DNA of 64,000 nucleotides from Collinsella sp. (GTDB lineage: Bacteria; Actinomycetota; Coriobacteriia; Coriobacteriales; Coriobacteriaceae), in assembly GCA_019414445.1 (NCBI GenBank), contig DXMA01000007.1, positions 51,174-115,173 on the forward strand, written 5' to 3'. Position 1 is the first letter of the stretch. Each line of letters opens with the position of its first letter. The notes under the pieces are model-generated. The model saw only the letters and a list, made by a program, of their open reading frames with translations. It did no database searches and was not told where the DNA came from. Shown here piece by piece: positions 16,919 to 27,647 of the stretch. Made by a program: the position numbers and the translations under genes.

Positions 16919-19900
16919 ATGCCTGTTCGAATCTATACCACCAATGCCGGCACGGATTTGAGCGATGCCGAGTCGGCGCTGCTTGCCGACCTTATTGCCC
17001 GTCACGGGCGTGCCGTGTTGCTGGCACCAACGTTTGCCGAGCTCGATCTGTGCCGTCATGATGCGGCGGAAGCCGGCATTTCGCTGGGTATCGACTACAA
17101 GACACCCGCATCGTGGCTTCGCTCGCTTTGGGAGCTTTTGGGCGACGGGCGCGGTTTCGTCGACAACCTGCAACGTCAGATGCTGTTTTCGGATATGATT
17201 GCCCGCCGCGACGATGCCGACCTGCAGCCGCTTTCGCGTAGCCAGGGCACGGTGCGCATGCTCGCGCGCATGGCCCGCGATGTGCTGCCGGGTGTGGCGG
17301 GGACGACGGCCGAGCGATGCGGTGGCAACAATTGCCAGCCTGAGCCAAAAAGCGATGCCGAGGCTCGTGTGTTTGAGCTTTTGCGTGCCTACGCGGGCGG
17401 TTTGGACCGTCGAGATATGGTCGAGCCCTGCGAGGCAGCCGACATTATGGCCGGTGCCCTGGCCGATAGCCTGCCGGCGTGCGCCCGCGCCGTATGCGTG
17501 CGCGGTACCACGTCGTTTACGCACGGTCTACTCGAGCTGCTGTCTGCCGTGGCGAACAATGGGGGAGAGGTCGTCGTGCTGCTTGCCCGCGAGCAGGCGG
17601 CGATGCGCGAGGAGCTTGCCACGGCATTTGATGCCCGCGGTGTGCTGTTTGAGATCGCGCCGCTGGGGGAGGACGCCGTCGCGTCTGATGTCGCTTGCGG
17701 GGCCGCCGCTCAGCCTGCCTTTATTGAGGTCGCCGGCCCCCATGCCCGTGCTCATGTCTATGCGGACGCCATCGATAAGTTGGTGAAAGCGCACAAGGAG
17801 TCCAAGGCCGATAAAGCTACTGCAACGCCCGCCGACCCCGTGCGCGTGCTCGTCGTTTCTGCCCGGGCACCCCAGCTGTTCGGCGAGCTCGCCGCCCGTT
17901 TGGCGGCGCGTCACATTGCGGCCGAGACGACTGAGTTCACGGCGTTTTCCCAGTCCATCGCGGGCAGGCAGTTTACGGCGCTCGCCAACCTGATCGAGCG
18001 TATGAAAGCCGCCGACGAGGGCACCGCTTCCAAGACTGAGTGGTGGCCCGCGCCGGAGCTTACCGACTGGATCTACAGTCCGCTTTCGGGCGCTGATGCC
18101 GTCAATGCCCGTACCTTCGATAAGAATATGCGTCTCTCGCGCAGCAAGACTACCGCGGGCGTCAAGAGCCTGCTGCAGAGCGTTCAGGGCCAGGTGAGGG
18201 GCGCGCGCAAGGCGACGAGCGACGATAACTGGTTTAAGAACGTACCGTGTGTGGTCTCGGACGTGTTCCAGGCGCTGTGGCGTGACAAGCCCGTGACGGC
18301 GCTTAAGGCCATGCTTGCCGTTGCCGAGGCGTTGCCCGATCGCGCTCTAGGCGGCCTTGACGGCCAGGCCCGTCGCCAGGCAGAGACGGCTTTGCTGCGC
18401 CATGCCATCGACATCCTTATGAACGATGCTCGCGCGCTCGACGTGTCGCAGGCCGCGACCGTGCCGGTTCTCGACGGCGTTCGAACCAAGGTGGACAAGC
18501 GCAGTACCGCCTACGATTACGAGACCTATGAGGTCGATCGCACACCACGAGCACAAGTGCGCTTCGCGTCGCTTGCCGATGCGTCGGTTCTTCGCCCTGG
18601 CAGCTACGATGCCGTGCTGTTTGCCGATGTCGACCTGGACAGCTATCCGCTTTCGCACGAAGAGGGCCCGCTTGCCACGTTGACAGCCGAGCTGCGCCGC
18701 GACGGCGTGTCTTTGGAGCCCGCTGCCCTGCTGCGCGTGCGCTTTGGCCGTGCGATGCAGGCGGCGAGCGGTCCGGTCGCGCTCGCCCGTGTGACGCACG
18801 ATCGCCAGGCACGCGAGTGCTACCCGGCAGCCGTATGGACCGAGCTGTGGGCACATGCCGAGGCCGCTGGCGCTGCCAAGCCCATGCGCGTGGGCGAGGG
18901 CGATATCATCGCCGACTTTGATCCCGCGGCAGGTGAAGGCCTCAAGCGCGAGCGCGTGACCTGTGAAGCCCCTCAGCATCTGAGTGCCGAGGCCGTGCCG
19001 TATTTGGTCCTGCGCCGTCGCGATGGCGAGGGTGAGGACGCGCCGCTCGTGCCGCGTCTGACGTCCGCCTCGCAGATCGAGGCCTATTCGACCTGCCCGC
19101 TATGCTGGTTCGTCTCGTACCGCGTGAAGCCCCAGTCGATCGACGCGGGCTTTGGCAACATGGAAAAGGGCAACTTTGTCCACGACGTGCTGGAGTATCT
19201 GCATGCCCGTCTGCCCCAAGAGGGCATGGAGCGCGTGACGCCCGAGAATCTGCCGCGCGCACAGGAGCTGCTGCACGAGGTCTTTGACGAGACGTTGGCC
19301 GAGCACGCCGGCAAGCGCGGCACGGAGGGCCCGCTGGTGCCGCTCTCTGCGGTGGAGGAACGCCAGGTGGCCGAGATCTTGCCGCAGCTGGAGGGTGTGC
19401 TTGCCTACGAGTCCGAGGCGCTTGCCCCCTTTGCCCCGCGCTACCTGGAGTTCGCCTTCAACGAGCTCAAGGTCGAGTATGCCGGTTGGCCGCTTGGCGG
19501 GCGCATCGACCGCGTGGACGTGGACGCCGAGAATCGTGCCGTGGTGATCGACTACAAGCATCGCACGGGCGTTGAGGAGTTTAAGCTCGCCGACCCCACG
19601 GTGCGCGACGAGGAATCGGGCACGGCGCCCATCGACGATCCGCGCTGGTTGCCACCACATACCCAAACGCTCATCTACGCCCAGGCCATGCGTCGGGCGC
19701 TGGGCCTAGATACCCGTGCTGCGCTCTATTTCTCGACCAAGGGCGGCAAGCCCGCGCTGCGCGGCGCGGCGAGTGCCGAGTTGCTCGAGGAAGAGCGTGG
19801 TGACGGTCGCATCCCGGGCCTCAAGAAGGGTTTCCCGGGCGAGGGCGGCAGCATGGACTTCGATGCCCTGCTCGACCGCGTGGAGACCGGCATTGCCGAG

Positions 19901-20017
19901 CGCCTGCGCGAGCTCGAGGCAGGTGACGTCGCCGCTGTCGACCCGACATCGGCGCAAGCCGCGCATGCGCGCTGTTCGTATAACCACCAAGGAACGTTTG
20001 TAAGGAGGGGCGTGTAG
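16919..20017 (+). CDS. addB: AddB/RexB-like subunit of the helicase-nuclease, PD-(D/E)XK nuclease
   Basis: With AddA it resects double-strand ends for recombination. The 1032-residue protein has a C-terminal RecB-type nuclease with GRIDRVDVD and VVIDYKH (Asp878, Lys880). The N-terminus has no Walker A, as in RexB-type subunits. In canonical AddB four cysteines around the nuclease hold a [4Fe-4S] cluster: the first is present here (YSTCPLCWF, about residue 727), but the C-terminal trio is reduced to one (ARCSYNHQG), so the cluster may be missing or differently ligated. ATG 16919 has GGAGG five bases upstream. It ends 3 nt before addA, whose ribosome binding site lies in its last codons. Confidence 0.85.
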   Translation: MPVRIYTTNAGTDLSDAESALLADLIARHGRAVLLAPTFAELDLCRHDAAEAGISLGIDYKTPASWLRSLWELLGDGRGFVDNLQRQMLFSDMIARRDDADLQPLSRSQGTVRMLARMARDVLPGVAGTTAERCGGNNCQPEPKSDAEARVFELLRAYAGGLDRRDMVEPCEAADIMAGALADSLPACARAVCVRGTTSFTHGLLELLSAVANNGGEVVVLLAREQAAMREELATAFDARGVLFEIAPLGEDAVASDVACGAAAQPAFIEVAGPHARAHVYADAIDKLVKAHKESKADKATATPADPVRVLVVSARAPQLFGELAARLAARHIAAETTEFTAFSQSIAGRQFTALANLIERMKAADEGTASKTEWWPAPELTDWIYSPLSGADAVNARTFDKNMRLSRSKTTAGVKSLLQSVQGQVRGARKATSDDNWFKNVPCVVSDVFQALWRDKPVTALKAMLAVAEALPDRALGGLDGQARRQAETALLRHAIDILMNDARALDVSQAATVPVLDGVRTKVDKRSTAYDYETYEVDRTPRAQVRFASLADASVLRPGSYDAVLFADVDLDSYPLSHEEGPLATLTAELRRDGVSLEPAALLRVRFGRAMQAASGPVALARVTHDRQARECYPAAVWTELWAHAEAAGAAKPMRVGEGDIIADFDPAAGEGLKRERVTCEAPQHLSAEAVPYLVLRRRDGEGEDAPLVPRLTSASQIEAYSTCPLCWFVSYRVKPQSIDAGFGNMEKGNFVHDVLEYLHARLPQEGMERVTPENLPRAQELLHEVFDETLAEHAGKRGTEGPLVPLSAVEERQVAEILPQLEGVLAYESEALAPFAPRYLEFAFNELKVEYAGWPLGGRIDRVDVDAENRAVVIDYKHRTGVEEFKLADPTVRDEESGTAPIDDPRWLPPHTQTLIYAQAMRRALGLDTRAALYFSTKGGKPALRGAASAELLEEERGDGRIPGLKKGFPGEGGSMDFDALLDRVETGIAERLRELEAGDVAAVDPTSAQAAHARCSYNHQGTFVRRGV

Positions 20018-20020
20018 ACC

Positions 20021-23000
20021 ATGGATCTTTCGACTTTGATGCCGCAACAGCTGCAGATCGTCAAGACGCTCGACCGTCCGCTGTTTGTCTCGGCGGGCGC
20101 CGGTTCGGGCAAGACCTTTACCCTCACGCGCCGCATCGTCTACGCGCTCTCGCCCGAATCCGGTCCGTTCGTCGAGCATCTGGACCAGGTGCTCGCCATC
20201 ACCTTTACCAAGGATGCCGCGGCCGAGATTCGCGACCGCGTGCGCCGTGCGCTTATCGACGAGGGCATGGACGAGGAAGCACTGACCGTCGACGACGCGT
20301 GGATTTCGACCATTCACGGCATGTGCTCGCGTATCCTGCGCGCGCATGCGCTGGAGCTGGGCATCGACCCCGAGTTCACGGTGCTCACCGATACCGACGA
20401 GCTTATGGACCAGGCTGTTGAGCATGTGCTGGCCCGCGCGACGGCGCCCGATGCCGCCCCCGAGCTCGCGGCATCGCTCAAGGCCCTCTATGCCTGGTAT
20501 CCCATGGCGGGCGAGGGCGGTTCCTTTGGCACCGGCACGACCATCAAGGGCCTGGTGCGCGACCTGCTGGAGCTGTCGAGCCAGTTGCCGGGCGGTATGG
20601 ACGACGTGTGCGTGGCGCGCGGCCAGGCCGATACCTCGGCACTCGCCGATGCCTATCGCGCAGCGCTGGGCGCAAGCAAGGCCGCGACCGAGAAGGCGCA
20701 GGTGGCACTCGACGCCATCGACGCGTTTGAGGCGAGCGGCAAAACCATGGAGGATGCGGCGCGACTCATGATGTCGTGCAGTATGCCTCGGGCGAGCAAG
20801 GCGTTTCCTAAGGAGCAGGTGGAGCTACTCAAGGCCGAGGCCGCCGATGCGTTTGTCAATATCGTGCTTGCCTGCGGCGGCCCGGCGCTCGATGCGCTGG
20901 TGGGGCTTGCCCGTGCCGTAGAGGCGGAGTACCGTGCGCTCAAGGCCGACCAGTCCGCGCTCGATAACAATGACCTGCTGCGCATGGCGTACGAGGCGCT
21001 GCGCGACTACCCGGCTATTCGAGCTGCCTATGAGGGCCGCTTTAAGATGGTCATGATCGACGAGTTCCAAGATACCGACCAGATGCAGGTCGATCTGATT
21101 CGCTATTTGACGGGTGCGGGCGAGCGCGCGCTGTGCACGGTGGGCGATGCGCAGCAGTCGATCTATCGCTTCCGTGGTGCCGAGGTCGAGGTGTTTCGCC
21201 GCCAGGAGCGCAAGGTGGGTTCGACGACGGCGTCCGAGACGGTCACCACGTCCGATGCTCCCGCCGGCGAGCTCGTCAAACTCGTGCGCAACTTCCGCAG
21301 CCACGACGAGGTGCTGCGCTATGTGGCGCGCGTCTTTGACGGCGACACCGGTGGTTTGATGCAGGGGTTCTTGGATCTTGAACCGAGCGACAAACGCAAG
21401 GACATGCTCAAGGCAAAGGCTTCGCGCCGCCAGGCGCTGTTCGTTGCCGGCGGCAGTATGCAGGAGCGCACGCAGGCCAAGGCCCGTGCGATCGCCGAGC
21501 GATTCCATGCGCTTGCCGATGCCGGCCAGCCCCAGGGCGGCATGGTGCTGCTGCTGGGTCGCATGACCAATGCCGGCGTCTACGCGCAGGCCTTCCGCGA
21601 CCAAGGACTCGACTGCGTCATCGCAGGCGGCTCGGTCTTTGCCCAGGCGGCCGAGGTGCAGACGGTGCGTGCCCTGGTCTGCGCGCTCGCCAATCCGGCC
21701 GATACGGCCCAAGGCCTTATGCCGTTGCTGGCCTCGCCGATGTTTGCACTCGGCGCCCAGGAGTTCCTGGCGCTGGCGACCAAGCTCGACGAGCAGACGG
21801 GCGAGACGTCGCGCCGCAATATCGATGTGGGCATCATGAGCGATTCCGATGTGCCGGGTTTGCAGAACCTGCCGCTCGTGACGCGTGCCCGCGAGGTGCT
21901 GCGCTACGCGCTTCGTCGCGTGGGACGCGATTCGTTCGCCGCCATCGCGCGCGATGTGGTCAATGCCTCCGGCTGGTTCGTGCGTCTGGCGCAGCGCGGC
22001 CCCGAGGGCAAGGCCATTGCCGCCAACGTGCTCAAGGCGCTCGACGCCGTGGCCGAGGCAGAGGCCGAGCTCGGCAATTCTCCGCGCTCCATCGCGCTCG
22101 CCTTCGACCGCTTCTTGGCGGGCAAGGAGGCCCCGGGCGCCCTCAACGAGGAGGGCGACGGCGCGGTGCGCATCATGACCGTGCATGCGTCCAAGGGCCT
22201 GGAGTATCCGGTCGTGGCGGTTGCCGAGTGTTTTGGCGTGCGTAAGTCCTCGGGTGCGGCACAGATGGGCCGCGTCGAGGGCGGAGCACAGGTCGTGGCA
22301 CTGCCGGCGCGCTTCGACGGCGTTAAGCTCGCCGACGGTACCTTTGTGAAGGGCGACGACGTCAAAAAGCAGTTTGAGCATGCGTTTAAGGGCAAGGGCA
22401 CGTCGCTGTGGCTGCCGCCGGAGCTCATGGAGGACGTCTGTGCGACGGGTTCTCCCGCCGAGGCATTTGCTCGCCTGTGCAACGACGACCTGCAGCTTTC
22501 GCTCGAGGAGCGGGCCCGCTTGCTCTATGTTGCCATGACGCGTGCGCGCGAGCTGGTGATCTTGGCGATGGATACCGGCGTGAGCCGTGGCAAGGTGACG
22601 GCGCCGACCTTCGACGTTGAGACCGATCTGACCTACGATGTGCTGCGCCGTATTTTGCCGACCGACGCTCTGGACATGCCGCAGCTCGATGCCGACCGCC
22701 TGGTGTTCGACAACTCCCAGCCGGGCGACTACGAGCTCATTTCGCTCGCGGGCTTTACCTTTGGCGAGCAGGCGTTTGAGGCCAACGCTTCGCTGGATGC
22801 CGAGGGCAGGCTTGTTCGTGGCGATGCCGATACAGATGCTGCCGACGATTCGGCCAGTACAATCGTCCCCGGTCCTGCCGACCCCAAGCCCGATTCGTTT
22901 GAGCTCGTGTATCCCCAGGCAGTGGGCGTGCGCATGGGCATCTGTCCGTTCCCGGTGCGTGACTCGTATAGCTACTCGTCAATTGCCGTGGCGCTGCATG

Positions 23001-23653
23001 CCGAGTCCGAGGACCGTGCCGCCGAGGCGCTTGTTCCCATGGACGAGTCCGGCGATGATGCGGAGTCGGATGGCTCGGAGATGGCCGATGCGGACGTGGC
23101 TGCTGTCGAGCCCGCCGGCAACCCCATGGCGCTGGGCTCGGCCTTCCACGCCGCTTGCCAGTGGCTCATCGAGATGGGTGCCGATGCGCTGCCCGTTGAG
23201 CGTGCCGACGCCCTGGCTCGCTTGTGGCGCCTGACGCCGGAACAGCGCGAGCGCTTCGATGTCGCTCTGGATCGCTGGCTCAAGTCGTCGGTTCGTGCCG
23301 AGCTGCTCGCGTGGCCGTGCATCCGTGCCGAGGTGCCGTTCTTCTCGCTGGGCTGCGAGGACGAGGATATCGCCCGCTACGGCGCCTATGCCGAGGGCGC
23401 CATCGATGCCTTGGCAACCGACCCGGCGGATCCGTCGCGCGCACTGGTCATCGACTACAAGACGGGTGGCACGCCGGATGAGACGCCGGAGCAGCTGCTC
23501 GAGAAACACGCCTTGCAGGCGCGCGTTTACGCCGACGTTCTGCACAAGGCGGGCTTTGAGGTCGTGACCGTCAAGTTCGTTCGCGTGGAGCGGGCGAATC
23601 CAACCATCTTCGTCAATCCCGCCGAACCTCAAGTGGTCACCTACAATCTCTAG
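20021..23653 (+). CDS. addA: AddA-like UvrD/Rep helicase with C-terminal nuclease
   Basis: The 1210-residue motor and nuclease subunit of AddAB. Superfamily 1 helicase motifs: Walker A AGAGSGKT (25-32), ITFTKDAAAEI (Ia), MIDEFQDTD (II), VGDAQQSIYRFRGA (III), MTVHASKGLEYP (V) and YVAMTRARELV (VI). The C-terminal nuclease has ALVIDYKTGG (Asp1145, Lys1147). AGGAGG lies about twelve bases before the ATG. A region of about 100 residues before the nuclease is Asp/Ala/Ser-rich and poorly conserved. The addB-addA pair sits just before dnaE, but a repeat element separates them. Confidence 0.92.
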   Translation: MDLSTLMPQQLQIVKTLDRPLFVSAGAGSGKTFTLTRRIVYALSPESGPFVEHLDQVLAITFTKDAAAEIRDRVRRALIDEGMDEEALTVDDAWISTIHGMCSRILRAHALELGIDPEFTVLTDTDELMDQAVEHVLARATAPDAAPELAASLKALYAWYPMAGEGGSFGTGTTIKGLVRDLLELSSQLPGGMDDVCVARGQADTSALADAYRAALGASKAATEKAQVALDAIDAFEASGKTMEDAARLMMSCSMPRASKAFPKEQVELLKAEAADAFVNIVLACGGPALDALVGLARAVEAEYRALKADQSALDNNDLLRMAYEALRDYPAIRAAYEGRFKMVMIDEFQDTDQMQVDLIRYLTGAGERALCTVGDAQQSIYRFRGAEVEVFRRQERKVGSTTASETVTTSDAPAGELVKLVRNFRSHDEVLRYVARVFDGDTGGLMQGFLDLEPSDKRKDMLKAKASRRQALFVAGGSMQERTQAKARAIAERFHALADAGQPQGGMVLLLGRMTNAGVYAQAFRDQGLDCVIAGGSVFAQAAEVQTVRALVCALANPADTAQGLMPLLASPMFALGAQEFLALATKLDEQTGETSRRNIDVGIMSDSDVPGLQNLPLVTRAREVLRYALRRVGRDSFAAIARDVVNASGWFVRLAQRGPEGKAIAANVLKALDAVAEAEAELGNSPRSIALAFDRFLAGKEAPGALNEEGDGAVRIMTVHASKGLEYPVVAVAECFGVRKSSGAAQMGRVEGGAQVVALPARFDGVKLADGTFVKGDDVKKQFEHAFKGKGTSLWLPPELMEDVCATGSPAEAFARLCNDDLQLSLEERARLLYVAMTRARELVILAMDTGVSRGKVTAPTFDVETDLTYDVLRRILPTDALDMPQLDADRLVFDNSQPGDYELISLAGFTFGEQAFEANASLDAEGRLVRGDADTDAADDSASTIVPGPADPKPDSFELVYPQAVGVRMGICPFPVRDSYSYSSIAVALHAESEDRAAEALVPMDESGDDAESDGSEMADADVAAVEPAGNPMALGSAFHAACQWLIEMGADALPVERADALARLWRLTPEQRERFDVALDRWLKSSVRAELLAWPCIRAEVPFFSLGCEDEDIARYGAYAEGAIDALATDPADPSRALVIDYKTGGTPDETPEQLLEKHALQARVYADVLHKAGFEVVTVKFVRVERANPTIFVNPAEPQVVTYNL

Positions 23654-23665
23654 TCCTCAGATAAC

Positions 23666-23728
23666 TTGCGGTGGAATACGGACTGTTTTGGTCAAAAAAG
23701 CCGCCAAACAGTCCGCATTTCACCGCAA
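23666..23728. repeat. Dispersed hairpin repeat, copy 2
   Basis: Arms 23666-23688 and 23706-23728 pair at 21 of 23 positions around a 17-nt spacer. The right arm read in reverse matches the copy at 12620 at 21 of 23 positions, and loop length is the same (17 nt). It may terminate addA transcription. Confidence 0.8.
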
Positions 23729-23831
23729 CTGCAAGAGGAGCCGTGTGGGTTTGGGCTAGGTTCGGGTGCCGTCCGCGCTGTGCGGTAGAATCGTAACCCT
23801 AAGATCACGAACCCGCATCGGAGCTCATTAC

Positions 23832-26800
23832 ATGGCATTCGTCCATCTGCACAATCACACTGTTTTCTCCATGCTCGACGGCGCAACCCGTATCCAGGAT
23901 ATGGTCAACCGTGCCGTTGAGCTTGGCATGCCCGCCGTTGCCATTACCGACCACGGCTACATGTATGGCGTGCCCGACCTGGCGCTGGCCTGCGACGCCG
24001 TTAACCACAACACGCCCGAGTACAAAACCTGGAGTCACGACAAGGCCTTCTTGGAAAAGGACCGCCGCGACGAGCTGGTGGAGCCCGACCCCGAGGCAAA
24101 CCCGCGCGAGCATGCCCAGTACGTCAAGGACATGGCCATGTGGGACGAGAAGGGCAACATCGACGAGCTCAAGCCGCCCCTGGTCATTAAACCCATCTTT
24201 GGCTGCGAGGTCTACTTTACGCCGGACGAGACCCTTGCCCGCGACCACAAGCCCGAGCTCTACCATATGATCCTCCTGGCCAAAGACCAGGAAGGCTACG
24301 TCAACCTGATGCAGACGGTCTCCGAGGCCGCCGTGCAGGGCTTTTACTACAAGCCGCGTGTGACGCTCGACAACCTGCGCCGCCATGCCAAGGGCATGAT
24401 CTGCACGAGCGCCTGTATCGCGGGCATCATCCCCAAATACATCGACCGCGGCGACATGGAAGGCGCCATCAAGTGGGCCGAGACCTTCCGTGATACCTTC
24501 GAGCCCGGCGACTTCTACATCGAGATCCAGGAACACGGCATCACCACCGACAACGGCCTGACCGACGAGCAGATGGACCGCACGCTCATCGATATCGCCA
24601 AGCAGGTGGGCGTCAAGGTCATCGCCACCAACGATTTCCACTACCTGCGCCGCGAGGACGCGCCGGTGCAGGACGTCATCATGTGCATTGGCATGAACGC
24701 CAAGGTCGACGACCCCAACCGCATGCGCATGACCGGCTCGGAGTTTTATATGAAGACCGAGGAGGAGATGCGGGCGATGTTCCCGTATTGCCCCGAGGCC
24801 TGCGACAACACACTCGAGATCGCCGACAAGTGCTACGTGGAGCTGGACTGGGATTCCATCATCCTGCCGCGCTTCCCGCTGCTCGATCCCGGCGAGACGC
24901 ACGAGAGCCAGTTCCGCCGCGAGTGTGAGAAGGGCCTGCGCCAGCACTATGGTGACGACTGGGCCACGCGCGAGATCGGTGGCGTCAACATCAAAGAGCG
25001 CTTTGAGTACGAATACAAGGTCATCTGCGACAAGGGCTTTGCCGCCTACTTTTTGATCGTCGCCGAGTACGTGCAATGGGCCAAGGACAACGGCATCGGC
25101 GTCGGCCCCGGCCGTGGCTCGGCCGCCGGCGCTATCGTCGCCTACGCCATGAACATCACCGCGTTCGACCCGCTCGAGAACGGCCTGATGTTCGAGAGGT
25201 TCCTGTCCCCGCAGCGTACCGAGATGCCCGATATCGATATGGACTTCGACGATGAGCGGCGCCTCGAGGTCGTGGAGCACGTTCGCCAGCTCTATGGCCC
25301 CGAGAAGGTCACCCACGTCATCACCTACTCGACCATCAAGGCTAAGCAGGCCATCAACGACGCCGCGCGCGTTCTGGATTACCCGGTCTACATGGGCCAG
25401 CGCCTGTCCAAGATGGTCTCGAGCGACCCCAAGGTCAAGCTCAAGCAGGTGCTCGAAAAGCAACCCGGCAAAGAGGATCTGTTTAACCCCGACTTTGCCG
25501 AGGCCTATAAAAAGGATGACGACGCCCGCCGCATCATCGACACGGCGCTCTCGATTGAGGGCCTCACCCGTGGCGAGGGCGTGCACGCGTGCGCCGTTCT
25601 GATCTGCCGCGACCCCGTCAACGAGCACGTACCCACCAAGCTCGATACCAAGGGCGGCGTCGAGATTACCCAGTACGAGGGTCATACCGTTGCCGACATG
25701 GGCCTGCTCAAGATGGACTTCCTGGGCCTGCGCACGCTGACGGTTATCTCTAAGGCCAAGGCCAACATCAAAAAGAACTTCGGCATCGACATCAAAGAGG
25801 AAGAGATTCCCTTTGACGATCCCGAGATCTTTAAGCTCATGGGCTCCGGCCACACCGCCGGCGTCTTCCAGGTCGAGTCCGCCGGCATGACGGCCACGAT
25901 CAAGAACATGAAGCCCACCGAGTACAAGCACGTCGTGGCATTGATCGCCCTGTACCGCCCGGGCCCGCTGGGCGCCGGCATGGTTTCGTCCTACATCAAC
26001 CGTATGAACGGCAAGGAGCCGGCCGTCTCCTATGACGACCGTCTGGACGACATCCTGGGCGAAACCTACGGCACCATGGTCTACCAGGAGCAGGTTATGC
26101 TCATCTCCGTCGAGATGTGCGGCTTCTCCAAGGGCGAATCGGACTCGCGTATCCGTAAGCCCGTGGCTAAGAAGAAGATCAAGCTGCTCACGTCGACGGT
26201 GCTCCACTGGGAGGATGGCTCGGACGAGACCACCTACGACCACTGGATGAACGGCGCCATCAAGAACAACTACACGCGCGAGGTCGCCCAGAAGATTTGG
26301 GACGATGTTCTCGAGTTCGCGTCCTACGCCTTTAACAAGTCGCACTCCGCCGGCTACGCCATCCTGGTTATGCAGACGGCATGGCTCAAGGCGCACTATC
26401 CGCACGAGTACATGGCGGCCGTTCTGACGTCCTACACGGGCAAGACCGACAAGATCGTTCACTACGTCTCGGCGTGCCGTCACGACGGCATCCCCGTGCT
26501 GTCGCCAGATGTCAACGAGTCCGGTACCGAGTTCACGGCTACCAAGGAAGGCGTGCGCTTTGGTTTGGCCGGCATCCGCGGCGTGGGCACCGGCGTGGCG
26601 CAGGCGATTATCGCCGAGCGCGAGGCGGGCGGCCCGTTTAAGACGCTGCACGACTTTGTCGAGCGCGTGGACTCGAGCCAGGCTAACCGTCGCGTGATCG
26701 AATCGCTCATCAAGGCAGGCGCCTTCGACTCCACGGGGTATCCGCGGCGCCAGATGATGCACTTTGTGGATAAGAACAACCCCGAGAACATCATCGATGC

Positions 26801-27635
26801 AGCCGTGAAGCGCCAGAAGGATCGTGCGAGCGGCCAGACGTCGTTCTTCGACATGTTCGGCGACGTTGAGGGCTCGGGCTTTGAGGTGAGCGTGCCCGAT
26901 CCGGATGGCCAGGAGTGGGACCGCCACCTTAAGCTGAGCCAGGAGAAGGAGGTTCTGGGCATCTATGTCTCGGACCATCCGCTGCGCCCGTTTGAGTATG
27001 CGCTAGCCAAGGCGCGCGACTTCTCGTTCTCGCAGATCGACACCGGCTACGAGGTGCAAAACCCCACGGGCGGTACCATCAACCAGGAGATTCCCGAGGG
27101 TAAGGCGCTGTGGTGGGCCGGTATGGTCTCGAGCGTGTCCAAGCGTGTGACCAAAAACGGCGACCCCATGGGCATCGTGCAGCTCGAGGACATGGAAGGC
27201 GAGGCCACCGTCGTCGTGTTCCCCAAGACCTATAAAGAGGCCGAGGGGTACCTGTACGGCGAGGTCGATCCCGAGACCGGTGCGCAGCTGTCCGATGCGT
27301 TTGTTCGCATTAAGGGCAAGCTCGAGCGTTCGGACCGCGGCGACCAGATCATCGCGCAGGAGATCGTGCCGCTTGAGCTTAACGAGGAGAACAACAAGCC
27401 CAAGGTGTTTGAGGTCATGGTGCCCAACAGCCGCTTTAGCCAGGGCAATATGGCGCGTCTTGCCACGGTGCTTACCGCCAACCCGGGCGGCGACCGCGTG
27501 GAGATCTTTATCGAGCAGGTGGACGGGCGCGTACTGCGTGCCGAGGTGCCGGCCAAGGTCAATGCGCGCTCGATTCCACTGCTGGCCGAGGCCAAGGCCA
27601 TTGTGGGCAACCAGGGCCGCGTGACGGTTATCTAA
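23832..27635 (+). CDS. dnaE: DNA polymerase III alpha subunit
   Basis: Replicative DNA polymerase of 1267 residues. The PHP domain opens with HLHNHTVFSMLDG. The polymerase core shows PGRGSAAGAIVAYAM and the catalytic aspartates Asp467 and Asp469 in PDIDMDFDDE. Tandem helix-hairpin-helix (GIRGVGTGVAQAI) and a C-terminal OB fold (VSKRVTKNGDPMGIVQLED) complete the DnaE1 layout. ATG 23832 follows GGAG by about eight bases; a longer in-frame start at 23766 is unlikely, as family N-termini begin at the PHP strand. The gene is full length and intact. Confidence 0.96.
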   Translation: MAFVHLHNHTVFSMLDGATRIQDMVNRAVELGMPAVAITDHGYMYGVPDLALACDAVNHNTPEYKTWSHDKAFLEKDRRDELVEPDPEANPREHAQYVKDMAMWDEKGNIDELKPPLVIKPIFGCEVYFTPDETLARDHKPELYHMILLAKDQEGYVNLMQTVSEAAVQGFYYKPRVTLDNLRRHAKGMICTSACIAGIIPKYIDRGDMEGAIKWAETFRDTFEPGDFYIEIQEHGITTDNGLTDEQMDRTLIDIAKQVGVKVIATNDFHYLRREDAPVQDVIMCIGMNAKVDDPNRMRMTGSEFYMKTEEEMRAMFPYCPEACDNTLEIADKCYVELDWDSIILPRFPLLDPGETHESQFRRECEKGLRQHYGDDWATREIGGVNIKERFEYEYKVICDKGFAAYFLIVAEYVQWAKDNGIGVGPGRGSAAGAIVAYAMNITAFDPLENGLMFERFLSPQRTEMPDIDMDFDDERRLEVVEHVRQLYGPEKVTHVITYSTIKAKQAINDAARVLDYPVYMGQRLSKMVSSDPKVKLKQVLEKQPGKEDLFNPDFAEAYKKDDDARRIIDTALSIEGLTRGEGVHACAVLICRDPVNEHVPTKLDTKGGVEITQYEGHTVADMGLLKMDFLGLRTLTVISKAKANIKKNFGIDIKEEEIPFDDPEIFKLMGSGHTAGVFQVESAGMTATIKNMKPTEYKHVVALIALYRPGPLGAGMVSSYINRMNGKEPAVSYDDRLDDILGETYGTMVYQEQVMLISVEMCGFSKGESDSRIRKPVAKKKIKLLTSTVLHWEDGSDETTYDHWMNGAIKNNYTREVAQKIWDDVLEFASYAFNKSHSAGYAILVMQTAWLKAHYPHEYMAAVLTSYTGKTDKIVHYVSACRHDGIPVLSPDVNESGTEFTATKEGVRFGLAGIRGVGTGVAQAIIAEREAGGPFKTLHDFVERVDSSQANRRVIESLIKAGAFDSTGYPRRQMMHFVDKNNPENIIDAAVKRQKDRASGQTSFFDMFGDVEGSGFEVSVPDPDGQEWDRHLKLSQEKEVLGIYVSDHPLRPFEYALAKARDFSFSQIDTGYEVQNPTGGTINQEIPEGKALWWAGMVSSVSKRVTKNGDPMGIVQLEDMEGEATVVVFPKTYKEAEGYLYGEVDPETGAQLSDAFVRIKGKLERSDRGDQIIAQEIVPLELNEENNKPKVFEVMVPNSRFSQGNMARLATVLTANPGGDRVEIFIEQVDGRVLRAEVPAKVNARSIPLLAEAKAIVGNQGRVTVI

Positions 27636-27647
27636 AATGATTTTGCT

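Noticed and set aside
23805..26978. Very long open frame antisense to dnaE (over 1000 codons)
   Set aside because: It mirrors the dnaE codons and has no family motifs; long antisense frames are expected in high-GC genes with strong codon bias.
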